Position numbers and translations under genes: made by a program
The notes under the pieces: generated by a model
What the model was told of the DNA's origin: nothing
Seen by the model: only the letters and a program-made list of their open reading frames with translations
Database searches by the model: none
Shown: piece after piece, positions 1-5,316 of the stretch
Layout: each line of letters starts with the position of its first letter
Position numbering within the stretch: position 1 is the first letter of the stretch
DNA from: Crocinitomicaceae bacterium
Lineage (GTDB): Bacteria; Bacteroidota; Bacteroidia; Flavobacteriales_D; Crocinitomicaceae
Reading direction: 5' to 3'
Length of the DNA stretch: 6,304 bases
Assembly (NCBI GenBank): GCA_013215515.1
Contig: JABSPC010000003.1
Location: 6,178-12,481 of the forward strand

Positions 1-1
1 C

Positions 2-1666
2 CCTAAAGTTCGAATAGGACTAAAGGAAATCCTATCCGGTGGTGGAAACAACGTCCTACTCGCCGAGTCGATTAAGGACGCTTTGCCGATCATTGAAAAA
101 AAGGAAATTGGAATTTACTTGATTAATATTGACGAGTCTGAAGATGGATTATCGAACATCTCTTCCATTCACGACACGAGTATTTTCAAGAACAACTATA
201 TCATCATTATAACAAAGGATGATCGCCCAGGTGTAAAACTTGTTCGAGGAATGAATCAGGGTGCTGTCGATTATTTGACCTTCCCGTTTAGTCCGAATCT
301 TGTTCGATCAAAAATTGATGTCTACAAATCACTATTCTACAAGGATCAACGTATCGGTCAATTATTGAGTAATATTTTTCCTGACACGATTTTACAAGAG
401 CTCAGTAGTAACAATAAATTCTCACCTAAAAGGGTCGATCACGGCGTTGTATTATTTACCGATTTCGTCGATTTCTCATCCAAAGCAAAGAAAGTTAAAC
501 CACTTCGTTTACTTCGAAAACTGGAAAAGTACTTCACCAAATTCGATGAGATTATTGAAAAATACAAGCTAGAAAAAATTAAAACCATTGGTGACGCTTA
601 TATGGCGTTATCTGGAGTTACAGAGAACAAACCCAAGTCAGCAGTGAGAGCCTGCCTAGCCGCTATTGAGATTCGAGAATTCATGCGTAAAGAGCGAGAT
701 ATTGCTGTTGCCATGAAAAAGGATTTTTGGCAAATTAGAATTGGGCTTCACATGGGACCTTTGGTAGCTGGAATTATTGGAACATCGAAATACAGTTTTG
801 ATGTCTGGGGAGATACGGTGAATATAGCCTCACGAGCAGAGAGTGCATCTAAGCGAGGATATATTACGATTACATCTTCTATTGAAGATAATGTAAATAA
901 GTACTTCACTTCTCATTCAAGAGGCGAAATTGAAATTCACAAACGTGGAGGAAGCATTGAAATGTTCTACCTTGAAAAGATCAAAGATCAATATGCATTG
1001 GATCGAGAAGGAACTTCCGCAAATGGTTTATTGAGAAGCATCTGTGATCTTTCATCCATGGACTTTGAGCTAATGAGGGTGTACATTTTAAACCGCCTTA
1101 AATCATTGCTCCCAGAAACTATATCATATCATGATTTACCGCATACATTGAATGTCGAAAAGGCGGCAATTCGATATGCCAATCTTGAAGGCGTTAAAGG
1201 CGAAGATCTTTTACTATTAAAAACTGCAGTGCTCTTCCATGATTCAGGCTTTATCAGTCATTATCACAGTAACGAATATTTTGGCGCGAGCATAGCAGAG
1301 TCCATGTTACCCCGATTTGGTTATTCAGATGTTCAAATTGAAGTTATTAAAGGAATTATTTTGGCAACCAAATTTGATGTAGAACCAATAACCCTCCTTG
1401 AGGAGATAATGAGTGATGCAGATCACGATTACCTTGGGCGACCAGATTATTTAAGTATTTCAAAAAAGCTTCGACAAGAAATGTCAGATTTCGGAAGAGA
1501 TTTTGAAGATATTGAATGGCTAGAATTCCAAATTAATTTCTTAGAAACTGGACACGATTACCATACTGAAACAGCTAAGAACATTAGAAATCAAGGGAAA
1601 ATAGCGAGAATTATTGATTTAAAATCAAGGCGAGAAGCGTTAAACGAAGAATCAGAACAGAAATGA
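2..1666 (+). CDS. Receiver-like / class III adenylate cyclase / HD-domain protein, 5'-truncated
   Basis: This protein probably converts ATP to cAMP in the cytoplasm, and its HD domain may hydrolyse a phosphodiester. The frame is open from base 2 and the residues before the TTG at 83 continue a receiver fold, so the true start lies upstream of the window. Numbering from that TTG: residues 1-85 are the rest of a receiver; 92-107 match the helix that normally precedes cyclase domains; 120-300 are the cyclase; 345-500 are the HD domain. Cyclase residues are complete: metal-binding D127 and D171, ATP-selecting K167 and D240, and transition-state N247 and R251. The K/D pair favours adenylate over guanylate. 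The HD part has YHxxxH (349-354), H386-D387 and an Asp near 445-447. The receiver appears degenerate: Asn where the phosphorylated Asp is expected and Phe68 in place of the conserved Lys. Domains are certain; the HD substrate is inferred. Confidence 0.9.
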   Translation, partial: PKVRIGLKEILSGGGNNVLLAESIKDALPIIEKKEIGIYLINIDESEDGLSNISSIHDTSIFKNNYIIIITKDDRPGVKLVRGMNQGAVDYLTFPFSPNLVRSKIDVYKSLFYKDQRIGQLLSNIFPDTILQELSSNNKFSPKRVDHGVVLFTDFVDFSSKAKKVKPLRLLRKLEKYFTKFDEIIEKYKLEKIKTIGDAYMALSGVTENKPKSAVRACLAAIEIREFMRKERDIAVAMKKDFWQIRIGLHMGPLVAGIIGTSKYSFDVWGDTVNIASRAESASKRGYITITSSIEDNVNKYFTSHSRGEIEIHKRGGSIEMFYLEKIKDQYALDREGTSANGLLRSICDLSSMDFELMRVYILNRLKSLLPETISYHDLPHTLNVEKAAIRYANLEGVKGEDLLLLKTAVLFHDSGFISHYHSNEYFGASIAESMLPRFGYSDVQIEVIKGIILATKFDVEPITLLEEIMSDADHDYLGRPDYLSISKKLRQEMSDFGRDFEDIEWLEFQINFLETGHDYHTETAKNIRNQGKIARIIDLKSRREALNEESEQK

Positions 1667-2211
1667 AAGTTTATACAAAGAAAGGTGATTCTGGAACGAC
1701 TCAACTTATAGGTGGAACTCGAGTAGTGAAGAGCTCTATGCGAATAGAATCCTATGGAACTGTTGATGAACTCAATTCTTATTTGGGACTAATTAGAGAT
1801 CAAGAAATTAGTACTTCTCAAACGGAGCAACTTCTTGAAATTCAAGATCGATTATTTACAATGGGGTCGTTATTAGCAGCCGATCCCAAAGGAACGAAAA
1901 TGGAATTACCTCAATTGAAAGATTCGGATGTCGAAAATCTTGAAAATTGGATTGATCAAATGGAAGAAACATTGGAACCGATGAAAAGTTTCATTCTTCC
2001 TGGAGGACACACAACTGTATCGTTTTGCCACATTGCACGTTGTGTTTGTAGAAAAGCGGAAAGAATCGTAGTTGACTTAAATGAGAATGAAAAAATTGAT
2101 CCTGTAATTCTCACTTACTTGAACCGTCTAAGCGATTATATGTTCGTTTTGAGTAGAAAGCTATCATCAGATTTAAAGACGAACGAAATCCACTGGAAAC
2201 CAAGGATGTAG
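1663..2211 (+). CDS. pduO: Cob(I)yrinic acid a,c-diamide (corrinoid) adenosyltransferase, PduO type
   Basis: This enzyme transfers the 5'-deoxyadenosyl group of ATP to the cobalt of a reduced corrinoid, giving adenosylcobalamin or its precursor. It acts in the cytoplasm as a trimer in known family members. The 182 residues are the normal length for a PduO-type enzyme. The N-terminal ATP-binding signature TKKGDSGTTQL is at residues 5-15. D35 lies in SYGTVDELNS, F110 in FILPGG, and the Arg cluster R126/R130/R134 in RCVCRKAER. The C-terminal LNRLSD motif is at 153-158. All of these are hallmark active-site segments. The ATG overlaps the stop of the cyclase gene as ATGA, so the two are probably co-transcribed and translationally coupled. 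There is no visible Shine-Dalgarno sequence. No other B12 gene is in the window, so whether the cell makes or salvages the corrinoid cannot be told. Confidence 0.95.
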   Translation: MKVYTKKGDSGTTQLIGGTRVVKSSMRIESYGTVDELNSYLGLIRDQEISTSQTEQLLEIQDRLFTMGSLLAADPKGTKMELPQLKDSDVENLENWIDQMEETLEPMKSFILPGGHTTVSFCHIARCVCRKAERIVVDLNENEKIDPVILTYLNRLSDYMFVLSRKLSSDLKTNEIHWKPRM

Positions 2212-2229
2212 AGTTGAAAAACAATTAAC

Positions 2230-2257
2230 GCAAATATTAATTTGCACCATTAATTTG
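2230..2257 (+). repeat. Inverted repeat overlapping a 13-bp direct repeat upstream of a promoter
   Basis: GCAAAT (2230-2235) and ATTTGC (2240-2245) form a perfect 6-bp inverted repeat around ATTA. The nonamer ATTAATTTG occurs at 2236-2244 and again at 2249-2257, a 13-bp period. The second copy contains the -33 TTTG of the promoter listed next. No T-run follows the hairpin, so it is a poor terminator for the preceding gene. Its place against the promoter would suit a regulator-binding site, but that role is inference and AT-rich DNA makes such repeats by chance. Confidence 0.35.
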
Positions 2258-2284
2258 GAATTAAAGGAATAAAAATTACATTTG
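2254..2284 (+). promoter_or_regulatory. Bacteroidota-type promoter for the DUF2795-type gene
   Basis: TTTG at 2254-2257 and TACATTTG at 2277-2284 match the -33 (TTTG) and -7 (TAnnTTTG) elements of the Bacteroidota primary sigma factor exactly, with a 19-bp spacer in the accepted range. Transcription should start near 2288-2292, leaving a leader of about 25 bases before the ATG at 2315. The TTG at 2282, which would lengthen the protein by 11 residues, lies inside the -7 box and cannot be the start of a transcript made here. Confidence 0.75.
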
Positions 2285-2314
2285 CGCCAAACAACACAAC
2301 AAAGCAAGAGGATT

Positions 2315-2536
2315 ATGTACTGGACTTTAGAATTAGCATCATATTTAGAAGATGCACCATGGCCTGCAACAAAAGACGAGTTAATTGACTTTGCAATTAG
2401 AGCTGGAGCACCTCTTGAAGTGGTTGAAAACCTCCAAGCTTTAGAGGACGAAGGTGAAACTTACGAAAGTATTGAAGAAATTTGGCCCGACTATCCGTCG
2501 AGAGAAGATTTTCTCTTTAACGAAGATGAATATTAA
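2315..2536 (+). CDS. DUF2795-type small acidic protein conserved in Bacteroidota
   Basis: This 73-residue protein belongs by sequence to a DUF2795 family that is strongly conserved across Bacteroidota and has no established function. It begins MYWTLELASYLEDAPWPATK, then has a short helical segment ending in AGAPLEVVENLQALEDE, and closes with an IWPDYP motif and a very acidic tail (FNEDEY). It has no signal peptide or membrane segment, so it should be cytoplasmic. I chose the ATG at 2315 because family members begin at MYWTLE and because the upstream TTG at 2282 sits inside the -7 promoter element. It appears to be a single-gene transcription unit, with its own promoter before it and an intrinsic terminator six bases after its stop. 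Family membership is recalled from the sequence; no function is claimed. Confidence 0.88.
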   Translation: MYWTLELASYLEDAPWPATKDELIDFAIRAGAPLEVVENLQALEDEGETYESIEEIWPDYPSREDFLFNEDEY

Positions 2537-2541
2537 AAAAT

Positions 2542-2575
2542 ATCCCTCTTGGCTTAGCTGAGAGGGATTTTTTTT
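2542..2575 (+). terminator. Intrinsic terminator after the DUF2795-type gene
   Basis: ATCCCTCT (2542-2549) pairs with AGAGGGAT (2561-2568). The stem extends inward through two G-T wobble pairs and GC/GC to a TTA loop at 2554-2556. A run of eight T follows (2568-2575). An A-run before the stem (2535-2540) means it could also stop transcription from the other strand, although no gene on that strand needs it here. Confidence 0.92.
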
Positions 2576-2613
2576 GCACCTTACTAGAATAAGATTTCCG
2601 CGCCTGACGCTAT

Positions 2614-3198
2614 ATGAACTTTCTAGGTCACCTCTATTTCTCGAACAATGATCCTCAATTGATGTACGCCAATCTTCTCGGTGATAACATTAAAGGAAAA
2701 GATTATTCCCACTTACCGCGGAAAATTCAAGATGGAGTTAAATTGCATAGAACAATTGATAATTATATTGATACCCATCCTGTAGTTTTAGAATTGCTTC
2801 GTGAACTGTACAATCCCCTTCCGAAAATTTCAGCAATAGCAGTCGATCTCTACTTTGATCATCTGTTGGCTAGGAATTGGAGTAAATTTCACAATCAGGA
2901 TTTGAAGCAATTTGTGGAAGACTTTTACGCGATAGAATTTGAAACACCAGAACAATATTCCTACCCATTCGAATTCATGATTGGAAAAATGAAAGAATTT
3001 GACTGGCTGTACGAATACCGTAATCATTCTGGATTAACTCAAGCTTGTTCTGGACTTTCTCTTAGAATCTCTTTTGAAAATGCACTTGGAAAGGCCCCTG
3101 ATATCTTCCTTGAACGAAAAGAATCTATTGAACTGGCCTTCAATAAGTTTATGTCAGATGCCATCCCATATTTTGAAAGCTATTTTAAGAATAATTAG
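2614..3198 (+). CDS. acpH: Acyl carrier protein phosphodiesterase (AcpH family, COG3124)
   Basis: AcpH removes the 4'-phosphopantetheine arm from holo-ACP, giving apo-ACP, in the cytoplasm. It works against the ACP synthase that attaches the arm. The 194 residues are very close to the length of Escherichia coli AcpH. The start MNFLGHLYFS matches the family's N-terminus. Likely metal and active-site positions are D24 in ANLLGD, H45-R46 and D49/D53 in LHRTIDNYID, D78 in IAVDLY, and D82-H83 in FDHLLARNW. These fit the metal-dependent hydrolase fold of the family. The gene follows the terminator by 38 bases, and I found no complete promoter in that gap. The neighbouring genes are unrelated to fatty-acid synthesis. 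Biochemical proof exists for the proteobacterial enzyme; the same activity here is inferred from homology. Confidence 0.88.
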   Translation: MNFLGHLYFSNNDPQLMYANLLGDNIKGKDYSHLPRKIQDGVKLHRTIDNYIDTHPVVLELLRELYNPLPKISAIAVDLYFDHLLARNWSKFHNQDLKQFVEDFYAIEFETPEQYSYPFEFMIGKMKEFDWLYEYRNHSGLTQACSGLSLRISFENALGKAPDIFLERKESIELAFNKFMSDAIPYFESYFKNN

Positions 3199-3269
3199 CG
3201 CCAATTGTTGAAAACTATAACTCCATTTTTAGGCTTATCCAATAAAAAAGCCATAATTTGCTAGGTAGG

Positions 3270-4733
3270 ATGCTTAAAAAATTGCGCTTTTCTAAAGCTA
3301 GATATTTGTCGGCCTCACTATTAACTATCGTCCTGATTTCAGTGTCTAGCTGTGTTATGGAAAAAGATGACGTAGTTAAGACTGCTGAGAAAACATTCCA
3401 AAGACCGGGTGTTGAACTTGATCTACCTGAAATAATCAAAAAAGGAAAACTAACAGTTCTAGCCGAAAACAGTACAACATCTTACTTTATCTACAAGGGA
3501 AAAAAAATGGGGTTTGAGTATGAACTCCTCAATCTCTTCGCTGAAAATTTAGGCGTATCGCTTGAAGTGAAAATTGTAAAGAACCTCGATAGCTTGATCG
3601 TAATGCTAAACCGTGGTGATGGCGACTTGATTGCTTGTAATTACACCATTACCAATGATCGTAACAAAGTCATTAATTTTTCTGAACCATTTATAACTAC
3701 GCAGCAGGTTCTAATCCAAAGAAAGCCTGATGGATGGGAAGACATGGAAGAGGAAGAATGGAAAGCCGAATTAATTAGCGACCCGTCACAACTGGCTCAA
3801 AAGGAAGTACATGTCTGGAAGAACTCAAGCTATTATCAGCGGCTTGAACATCTTCAGGAAGAAATTGGTGATTCGATCAATATTGAGGGAGTAAAAGGTA
3901 ATATTGGTGGTGAAGAACTCATTGAACAGGTTTCTTTAGGACTTATAGATTATACTATAACCGAAGACAACGTGGCCCGAGTCAATCAGCAATTTTTCCC
4001 GAACATTTACGCCGGACTGGATCTATCAGTCAAGCAAAAAATGGCTTTTGGGATTCGAAAATCAAGTCATTTGTTAAAAGCGAAACTAGATGCTTGGCTC
4101 ATTGAATTTAAGGGAAAGTCAACATACAAGTACATCAAACGAAAGTACTTCGAAATGCCACATATAGCCCGTAATCGCAAGAAAGACCATTCGACATTAG
4201 ACGGCACAAACATTTCAAAGTACGATGAACTGTTCAAAAAAGCAGGCGAAATGAGCGGTTGGGATTGGCGACTAATTGCTTCTGTAGCCTATCAAGAATC
4301 CAAATTCAATCCAGAAGCCTTATCCTTTGGCGGTGCTTATGGAATGATGCAATTTATGCCCAATACTGGTCCGCATTATGGTGTATTTCCTGACTCACCA
4401 CCTGGAACTCAAATTATGGGTGCAGCCAAAAAATTAATGGCAGATGAAAAATTCTGGAGCGAGGTGCCTGATGAGTTCGAAAGGAAAAAGTTCGCATTAG
4501 CTTCTTACAACGCTGGCCGTGGGCATATTCAAGATGCTTCTCGTTTGGCAAAAAAACACGGATTCAACCATTTAAAATGGAAAGACAATGTTGAAGTCAT
4601 GCTTCTCAACCTTTCTAAGCAAGAATATTATCAAGACGAAGTCGTACGAAATGGTATGATGCGAGGCACAACAACGTATCGTTACATTGAATCTGTCACT
4701 GCTCGATACATGGAGTGGGCAACCCAATATTGA
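3270..4733 (+). CDS. mltF: MltF-like membrane-bound lytic murein transglycosylase (lipoprotein)
   Basis: This enzyme cleaves the MurNAc-GlcNAc bond of peptidoglycan to give 1,6-anhydromuropeptides. From the ATG at 3270 it has 487 residues. A lipoprotein signal peptide (1-27) ends in the lipobox VSSC with C28. Residues about 55-295 resemble a family 3 solute-binding domain (ITNDRNKVINFSEPF at 127-141). Residues about 318-487 are an SLT lysozyme-like domain. Catalytic E343 lies in YQESKFNP, followed by GMMQFMPNT and LASYNAGRG. This two-domain order is diagnostic of MltF, whose N-terminal domain regulates the enzyme in Pseudomonas. The TTG at 3258 would add only MLGR before the signal peptide, so the ATG is preferred. 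A KDD motif just after C28 resembles the Bacteroidota lipoprotein export signal. The gene starts 71 bases after acpH; no clear promoter is seen. Confidence 0.93.
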   Translation: MLKKLRFSKARYLSASLLTIVLISVSSCVMEKDDVVKTAEKTFQRPGVELDLPEIIKKGKLTVLAENSTTSYFIYKGKKMGFEYELLNLFAENLGVSLEVKIVKNLDSLIVMLNRGDGDLIACNYTITNDRNKVINFSEPFITTQQVLIQRKPDGWEDMEEEEWKAELISDPSQLAQKEVHVWKNSSYYQRLEHLQEEIGDSINIEGVKGNIGGEELIEQVSLGLIDYTITEDNVARVNQQFFPNIYAGLDLSVKQKMAFGIRKSSHLLKAKLDAWLIEFKGKSTYKYIKRKYFEMPHIARNRKKDHSTLDGTNISKYDELFKKAGEMSGWDWRLIASVAYQESKFNPEALSFGGAYGMMQFMPNTGPHYGVFPDSPPGTQIMGAAKKLMADEKFWSEVPDEFERKKFALASYNAGRGHIQDASRLAKKHGFNHLKWKDNVEVMLLNLSKQEYYQDEVVRNGMMRGTTTYRYIESVTARYMEWATQY

Positions 4734-4837
4734 TTAATATATATTGTTATACTCTACAAGATGAAGGAGCGTATAATGCGTCTTTAACTTCAATCATTTT
4801 CGGCATTGAATTTGCATTTTACGCTAGTAAGAAATAA
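4730..4837 (+). CDS. Possible 35-residue ORF overlapping the mltF stop
   Basis: A frame starting with TTG overlaps the mltF stop codon as TTGA and runs 35 codons to TAA at 4835-4837, nearly filling the gap before the next gene. The product would begin LINIYCYTLQDEGAY and end FAFYASKK, with a short hydrophobic stretch in its second half. I recognise no family. It may be a real translationally coupled small protein, the worn tail of a lost gene, or chance. The non-ATG start and AT-rich context argue for caution. Confidence 0.2.
   Translation: MINIYCYTLQDEGAYNASLTSIIFGIEFAFYASKK
4783..4814 (+). promoter_or_regulatory. Weak promoter candidate upstream of the small membrane protein
   Basis: TTTA at 4783-4786 and TGAATTTG at 4807-4814 each differ by one base from the -33 and -7 elements, with a 20-bp spacer. 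Transcription would begin near 4820, giving a leader of about 38 bases that contains the 7-bp inverted repeat at 4825-4847. Two mismatches in AT-rich DNA make this only a candidate. Confidence 0.25.
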
Positions 4838-4847
4838 AAACTTACTA
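4825..4847 (+). repeat. 7-bp inverted repeat in the leader of the small membrane protein gene
   Basis: TAGTAAG (4825-4831) and CTTACTA (4841-4847) are perfectly complementary around the loop AAATAAAAA. The repeat ends 10 bases before the ATG at 4858. No T-run follows. It could be an RNA hairpin near the ribosome-binding region, an operator, or chance; the stem is low in GC and weak. Confidence 0.3.
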
Positions 4848-4857
4848 ACTTAACACC

Positions 4858-5184
4858 ATGTTTACAAGCCCTTTAATTAGCAATCACACAAGATTCGACG
4901 GTCGTGGATTCAACTCAGGAATGGATTCTATGCTGGAAAATATCATGTACATCTACATGCTTGTTTTAATAAGCTTCATTGTACTTCAATTGCTCTTCGC
5001 AGGTTTATTAATCATCAAGCACAAAACGATTTTCCGATCGCTACTTGGTGTTCTATCAGGAATCTTTATGTTAGCAAGTATCCCTTTCTTTTTACCATCA
5101 GCACCGTACACGATATTTGGAGTAATCGTAGTAATCTTTGGAGGAATTGGGCTCTACATTTCAATCACATTTACAAAGAAATAA
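4858..5184 (+). CDS. Small three-helix membrane protein of unknown function
   Basis: I do not recognise a family for this 108-residue protein. The first 28 residues are polar, with no signal peptide. Three strongly hydrophobic segments follow at about 30-53, 60-80 and 84-105, and the chain ends in TKK. The positive stretch KHKTIFR between helices 1 and 2 and the terminal lysines suggest that both lie in the cytoplasm, with the N-terminus outside. No catalytic, metal-binding or transporter motif is visible. Other in-frame ATGs at 4921, 4930 and 4945 could give a shorter form with the same helices; the first ATG is kept because nothing decides against it. It lies between mltF and miaA with gaps of more than 100 bases on both sides, so it is probably transcribed alone. 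Confidence 0.65.
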   Translation: MFTSPLISNHTRFDGRGFNSGMDSMLENIMYIYMLVLISFIVLQLLFAGLLIIKHKTIFRSLLGVLSGIFMLASIPFFLPSAPYTIFGVIVVIFGGIGLYISITFTKK

Positions 5185-5196
5185 ACGGCAATCATA

Positions 5197-5217
5197 CCAT
5201 TCTTCTGCAGAGAATGG
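5197..5217 (+). terminator. Possible hairpin terminator after the membrane protein gene
   Basis: CCATTCT (5197-5203) pairs perfectly with AGAATGG (5211-5217) around a 7-base loop, starting 12 bases after the stop at 5184. The spacing suits a terminator, but no T-run follows, so it would have to be a T-poor type or act as an RNA end-protecting hairpin. Confidence 0.4.
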
Positions 5218-5279
5218 GATAATTGACGAGAACGATAACTGATTTTATGGTCACCTAATCATCAATAATTCAAAACTCT

Positions 5280-5304
5280 TAATTTATAATTCATAATTCA
5301 TAAC
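5280..5304 (+). repeat. Tandem 7-bp repeat (TAATTCA) in the miaA promoter spacer
   Basis: TAATTTA (5280-5286), TAATTCA (5287-5293), TAATTCA (5294-5300) and a partial TAAC (5301-5304) run head to tail directly into the -7 box at 5305. A further, unphased TAATTCA lies at 5266-5272. Gaining or losing one unit would change promoter spacing by 7 bp. Confidence 0.6.
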
Positions 5305-5312
5305 TACCTTTG
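5283..5312 (+). promoter_or_regulatory. Bacteroidota-type promoter for miaA
   Basis: TACCTTTG at 5305-5312 is a perfect TAnnTTTG -7 element. The best -33 partner is TTTA at 5283-5286, one mismatch from TTTG, with an 18-bp spacer made of the heptamer repeat. Transcription would start at about 5316-5318, right at the expected first codon of miaA, so the mRNA would be nearly or fully leaderless. Confidence 0.55.
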
Positions 5313-5316
5313 CCCC

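Noticed and set aside
83..85. TTG as the start of the cyclase gene
   Set aside because: The same frame is open to base 2, and the upstream codons continue the first helix and second strand of a receiver fold, so the gene is cut by the window edge.
2..1666. Anti-phage cyclic-nucleotide (Pycsar-type) system based on the cyclase
   Set aside because: Such systems pair a cyclase with a separate effector gene. Here the next gene is a B12 adenosyltransferase, and the cyclase has receiver and HD domains typical of ordinary signalling.
2282..2314. TTG start that would lengthen the DUF2795-type protein by 11 residues
   Set aside because: It lies inside the -7 promoter element, and the family starts at the MYWTLE sequence encoded from 2315.
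2576..2613. Promoter for acpH using the TTTG at the end of the terminator T-run
   Set aside because: No TAnnTTTG-like sequence occurs at the needed distance; the nearest match, TAAGATTTC, has the wrong spacing and mismatches.
2830..3027. Minus-strand open frame inside acpH
   Set aside because: It is a shadow of a well-supported gene and its translation resembles no protein domain.
3232..3252. Hairpin GGCTT/AAGCC as a terminator after acpH
   Set aside because: The stem is only 5 bp with an 11-base loop, and no T-run follows on the + strand.
3254..3260. TAATTTG as the -7 box for mltF
   Set aside because: It is one base short of TAnnTTTG and has no TTTG-like -33 partner at 17-23 bp, so it is too weak to annotate.
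3215..3439. Minus-strand open frame across the acpH-mltF gap
   Set aside because: It overlaps the mltF signal peptide region, has no recognisable domain and no promoter or start context.
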